A stretch of 64,000 nt of DNA, taken from positions 34,871,360-34,935,359 of the forward strand of contig OX465583.1 of assembly GCA_950022655.1 (NCBI GenBank), read 5' to 3'. Below the pieces are notes generated by a model. That model was not told where the DNA came from. It ran no database searches and worked only from the letters and a program-made list of their open reading frames with translations. Shown one piece after another: positions 61,483 to 64,000 of the stretch. A program made the position numbers and the translations under genes. This DNA is from Alentia gelatinosa (Eukaryota; Annelida; Polychaeta; Phyllodocida; Polynoidae). The first letter of the stretch is position 1, and each line of letters starts with the position of its first letter.

Positions 61483-61857
61483 CTTAGGAATTTTTTCTGT
61501 ATGTGCTTACTACATTTTCCTGCCCATCGATGACTTTATAGCAGTTCCTGTCCGCTCATTATGTAGGCCCTGAGACCACCCTCTGTTTATCATATGACTT
61601 TTTTCTAGCTAGTATTCCTTCCTAGTTCCTTCATGTTTACCTTCTACTTAGTGGTCTGAGTCCCCAAAAGATTACCCACCCCCATGTGCCACACCTCTCC
61701 TGTTCTACATGCTCCCCTCTAGAACTACTTGTGAAAGGTTGACGTCTAACGTGGGTGTTTCTTCATACTGGTACCAGCGGGGGTGTATGTGGGTGGACCG
61801 GTTGTTCAGGGGGGTGGGGGTGGGATGAGGGTGTATAGTGGGTGGGTGTATTGATGT

Positions 61858-62229
61858 ATGCTGGAGCAGTCAAACCATGAGTGGGCAATGTTGACTGAGA
61901 CACCACTGCAGGAGTGTCCCCAATACAGCGAGCAGCTCACGGCGGTGTTTGTGGGGAGGGTGTTGCTCGTGGGGGTTCCCGGTGAATGGCGACGTGTGTT
62001 CCGTCAGCGTGGGACTGGAGTGACGGGAGCCGCGGCGGTGCAGCCCGGGAGAAGGTCGACAATGAGTGGGGCTAGCTTCTATACAACTCCATTCAAACTC
62101 ACCATGAAATTGGGTGGTTCTGTGGATAAAGCAGGGGTAATGAAGGCAGGTTATTTAGGGGTGTTTTTCAGTCGTGTCGTACACGGGATCTTTGTATACA
62201 GGTGGTGGCAAGTAGGAGTTCGGTGTTGA
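61858..62229 (+). other. Unrecognised 123-codon open frame, doubtful
   Basis: It opens with ATG at 61858 in a GC-richer patch that contains a GAGCAGCTC (61930). The product has no motif, signal peptide or repeat I recognise. A chance frame is likely in the GC-rich part. It could also be part of a first exon. Listed because it is one of the few ATG-started frames over 120 codons outside the retrotransposon. Confidence 0.15.
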
Positions 62230-64000
62230 TTGTGTGGGAAATGATTGTTTCGCGCTAAAGGAAAGTCGGCACATAATGCAAGATGGGATACCGAGGGTGA
62301 AAATTTGTAATGCTTACATTTAAGATCATGCTCTAGAATGATGACAATAAAACACTGCCCTCAATTTACTTCATAATTATAGTAACTTTGAATACAAGAA
62401 GGAAAAGAGAAACACCCTCTTTCACCAGGTGACGTACAGGGCATGTCCTCCTGTCACTAGGTAAAACCTTCCCATTTTAGATATATGATATAAAGATAGG
62501 CTGACTGTCTTCGAACGTCAAATTACCTAGTGACATTGTCAACTTATCTGCCTGTGGCATTGGCATGACAATTCTACCGTGTATTTATCATGTACGGAGA
62601 ACGTCAGCCAGCTTTTGTATAGAACATGCGTAAAAGGAAATATCACATAAACATATCTACAGGTGTATGATCAGTTAAGTGATATTGGCATATATTCGGG
62701 GCGTATATTTAGAATATATTATCAATTTCTCTCCAATATACTGACATTTCCTATTCAGTACAGTCTGTACTAAATATCAGCCGAGGATGGGATCTGACGT
62801 TGCACTACACACTGTATATGTGGTAGAACTGCACGTATTCCATCCACATTGCCTCCAAGGACGCACTGCGTCTTTGTAACATCAGTCTGGCCATCCTTCA
62901 CGGCACACAAAATGCACCGTCATCCATAATTCCCCGCCGACACGACCCATAGCATGACCGTTTCCTTATCGCATTGTTATCCTAAAGCTACACACGAGGG
63001 GGGGCATGTCCCGCCAGGGGGCAGGAAGCAGGGGGTAGCATACATGCGCAGACTGAGGTCACTGTTGTCATGGAAGGGCGATGACCTGCATGTCTGTTAA
63101 CAGTCTTTCTGCCTGCTATCTGCTGTTATCATCTTGCACTCTCTGCACAGATCCTAGAGATATAGCAATAGAAACACGTTAAAAGAGACATGGAAGAAAT
63201 GCGGGAGATTTACCAAAAACAATCGGGGAATTCTGAGGTTTGGCGCTCGTTAAATGCTTAGGCATTGTCATGGAATATGCGCCGTATGAATCAATATTGA
63301 TAAACCATGATATTTTTACAACTGCTGCATTTATTATGTTGATTTCTGTACGTCCAAGTAAGTTACGTTCGTGGCCTTAACAATAAATAGAATTCTTCCG
63401 TGACTTCTACTGCTTGCATAATTTGTTCATTAAAGTCTTCGCGTGATAAGTTCAAACCGACACAGTTGAAATGAAAACCGTAAATGAATATAGAAGCGTT
63501 ACAGCACAGTGTTTAACAGCACAGAATGAGCACTGTAAAATAAAGTGTCATGAGACATTCATGTAATGAATATTTCAGATCTTGATGATTGGATTAGATT
63601 TACTTGAATCCTTAAAATAACTAAAACTGCCGCTAATTTGCGTTGCATGACATACACCACGACATGACTATAGTACGTAAGAGTACGTGTTCTACACAGG
63701 CCGGCTCATTTATGCACGAATGTCGACCAGTTCACCTTTATTTTCATCCAGACTATGAATAATTCTGTCCAAAATGACATCACTCACATTTTACCGAAAT
63801 GCTAATTTCTCTTGATTACCCAGATTAACCGACAGTTTCGGAAACGGAAGCTTATAACACTATTACAGTAGAGTTAACATATTCAATGAATATATAAAAA
63901 GCAAGGTAATATTCAGAATCTATTGCTCAGACTGCTGTTCTCTTTATGTGTACATTACTTGTACCCAGATTCACACTAACTCCTTCCCTGCTTTCCTTTT
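62230..64000. other. Non-coding, one CTCF-like site
   Basis: AT-rich sequence without recognised exon or repeat other than the G-rich patch with the CTCF-like match at 63011. Confidence 0.55.
63011..63024 (+). promoter_or_regulatory. CTCF-like site
   Basis: CCGCCAGGGGGCAG matches the core of the animal CTCF consensus (CCASYAGRKGGCRS) at nearly all positions. It lies within a short G-rich patch. CTCF marks insulators and loop anchors in many bilaterians. Only the motif is seen, and occupancy is inferred. Confidence 0.45.

Noticed and set aside
1..64000. CRISPR array, bacterial operon, rRNA or plasmid features
   Set aside because: No regularly spaced identical repeats with unique spacers, no rRNA motifs, and spliced PKC exon plus repeat content show animal nuclear DNA.

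Overview
The window is animal (metazoan) nuclear DNA, mostly non-coding and AT-rich. Evidence for this is one clearly recognisable spliced exon of a conventional protein kinase C (C1B zinc finger, about 39.85-39.96 kb, + strand, with good acceptor and donor sites), several families of short degenerate dispersed repeats and fold-back elements, tRNA-like SINE relics, microsatellites, and one intact tyrosine-recombinase retrotransposon. The lineage cannot be fixed from sequence alone. A non-mammalian invertebrate (deuterostome or lophotrochozoan) fits best, because intact Ngaro-type elements and small introns rich in fold-back elements are common there. The bacterial-style open frames scattered through the window are nearly all chance frames.

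Layout. 1-27.1 kb: no gene recognised. This part holds copies of a ~165-bp dispersed repeat, GC-richer islands carrying the near-palindrome GAGCWGCTC, two short tandem duplications, a long TA microsatellite, a CCCCGTCTGTCCAT minisatellite, a CRE-like palindrome cluster, an inverted repeat enclosing a promoter-like island (18.45-19.06 kb), and a degenerate ~30-bp minisatellite (25.46-25.76 kb). 27,145-32,577: a complete 5.4-kb Ngaro-type retrotransposon, much GC-richer than its surroundings, with split direct repeats in the order A1-ORFs-B1-A2-B2. 32.6-39.8 kb: non-coding, with a tandem pair of the dispersed repeat. 39,850-39,958: the PKC exon. 40-64 kb: presumed PKC intron or intergenic DNA, with a fold-back element family (41.2 and 50.2 kb), a terminal-inverted-repeat element (47.9 kb), further hairpin elements (55.4, 57.4 and 60.8-61.5 kb), long G homopolymers and a good CTCF-like match (63.0 kb).

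The retrotransposon is the most informative object. Its Gag frame ends in an overlap with the RT/RNase H frame. The slippery heptamer A AAA AAC lies in the Gag frame 23 nt upstream of the Gag stop codon and is followed, 8 nt later, by a possible 6-bp GC stem. The RT/RNase H frame has no ATG before its 255th codon, so a -1 ribosomal frameshift producing Gag-RT-RNase H is the simplest reading. The tyrosine recombinase sits in a third overlapping reading (same phase as Gag) with its own ATG. The element keeps RT (YLDD), RNase H (D-E-D-D) and recombinase (R-K-HxxR-W-Y) residues. By eye its A repeats (190 bp) and B repeats (309 bp) are identical, so it inserted recently and may still be active. The five-base core AATGG occurs at the left end, at the internal B1/A2 junction and at the right end, as expected for integration of a circular intermediate by a tyrosine recombinase.
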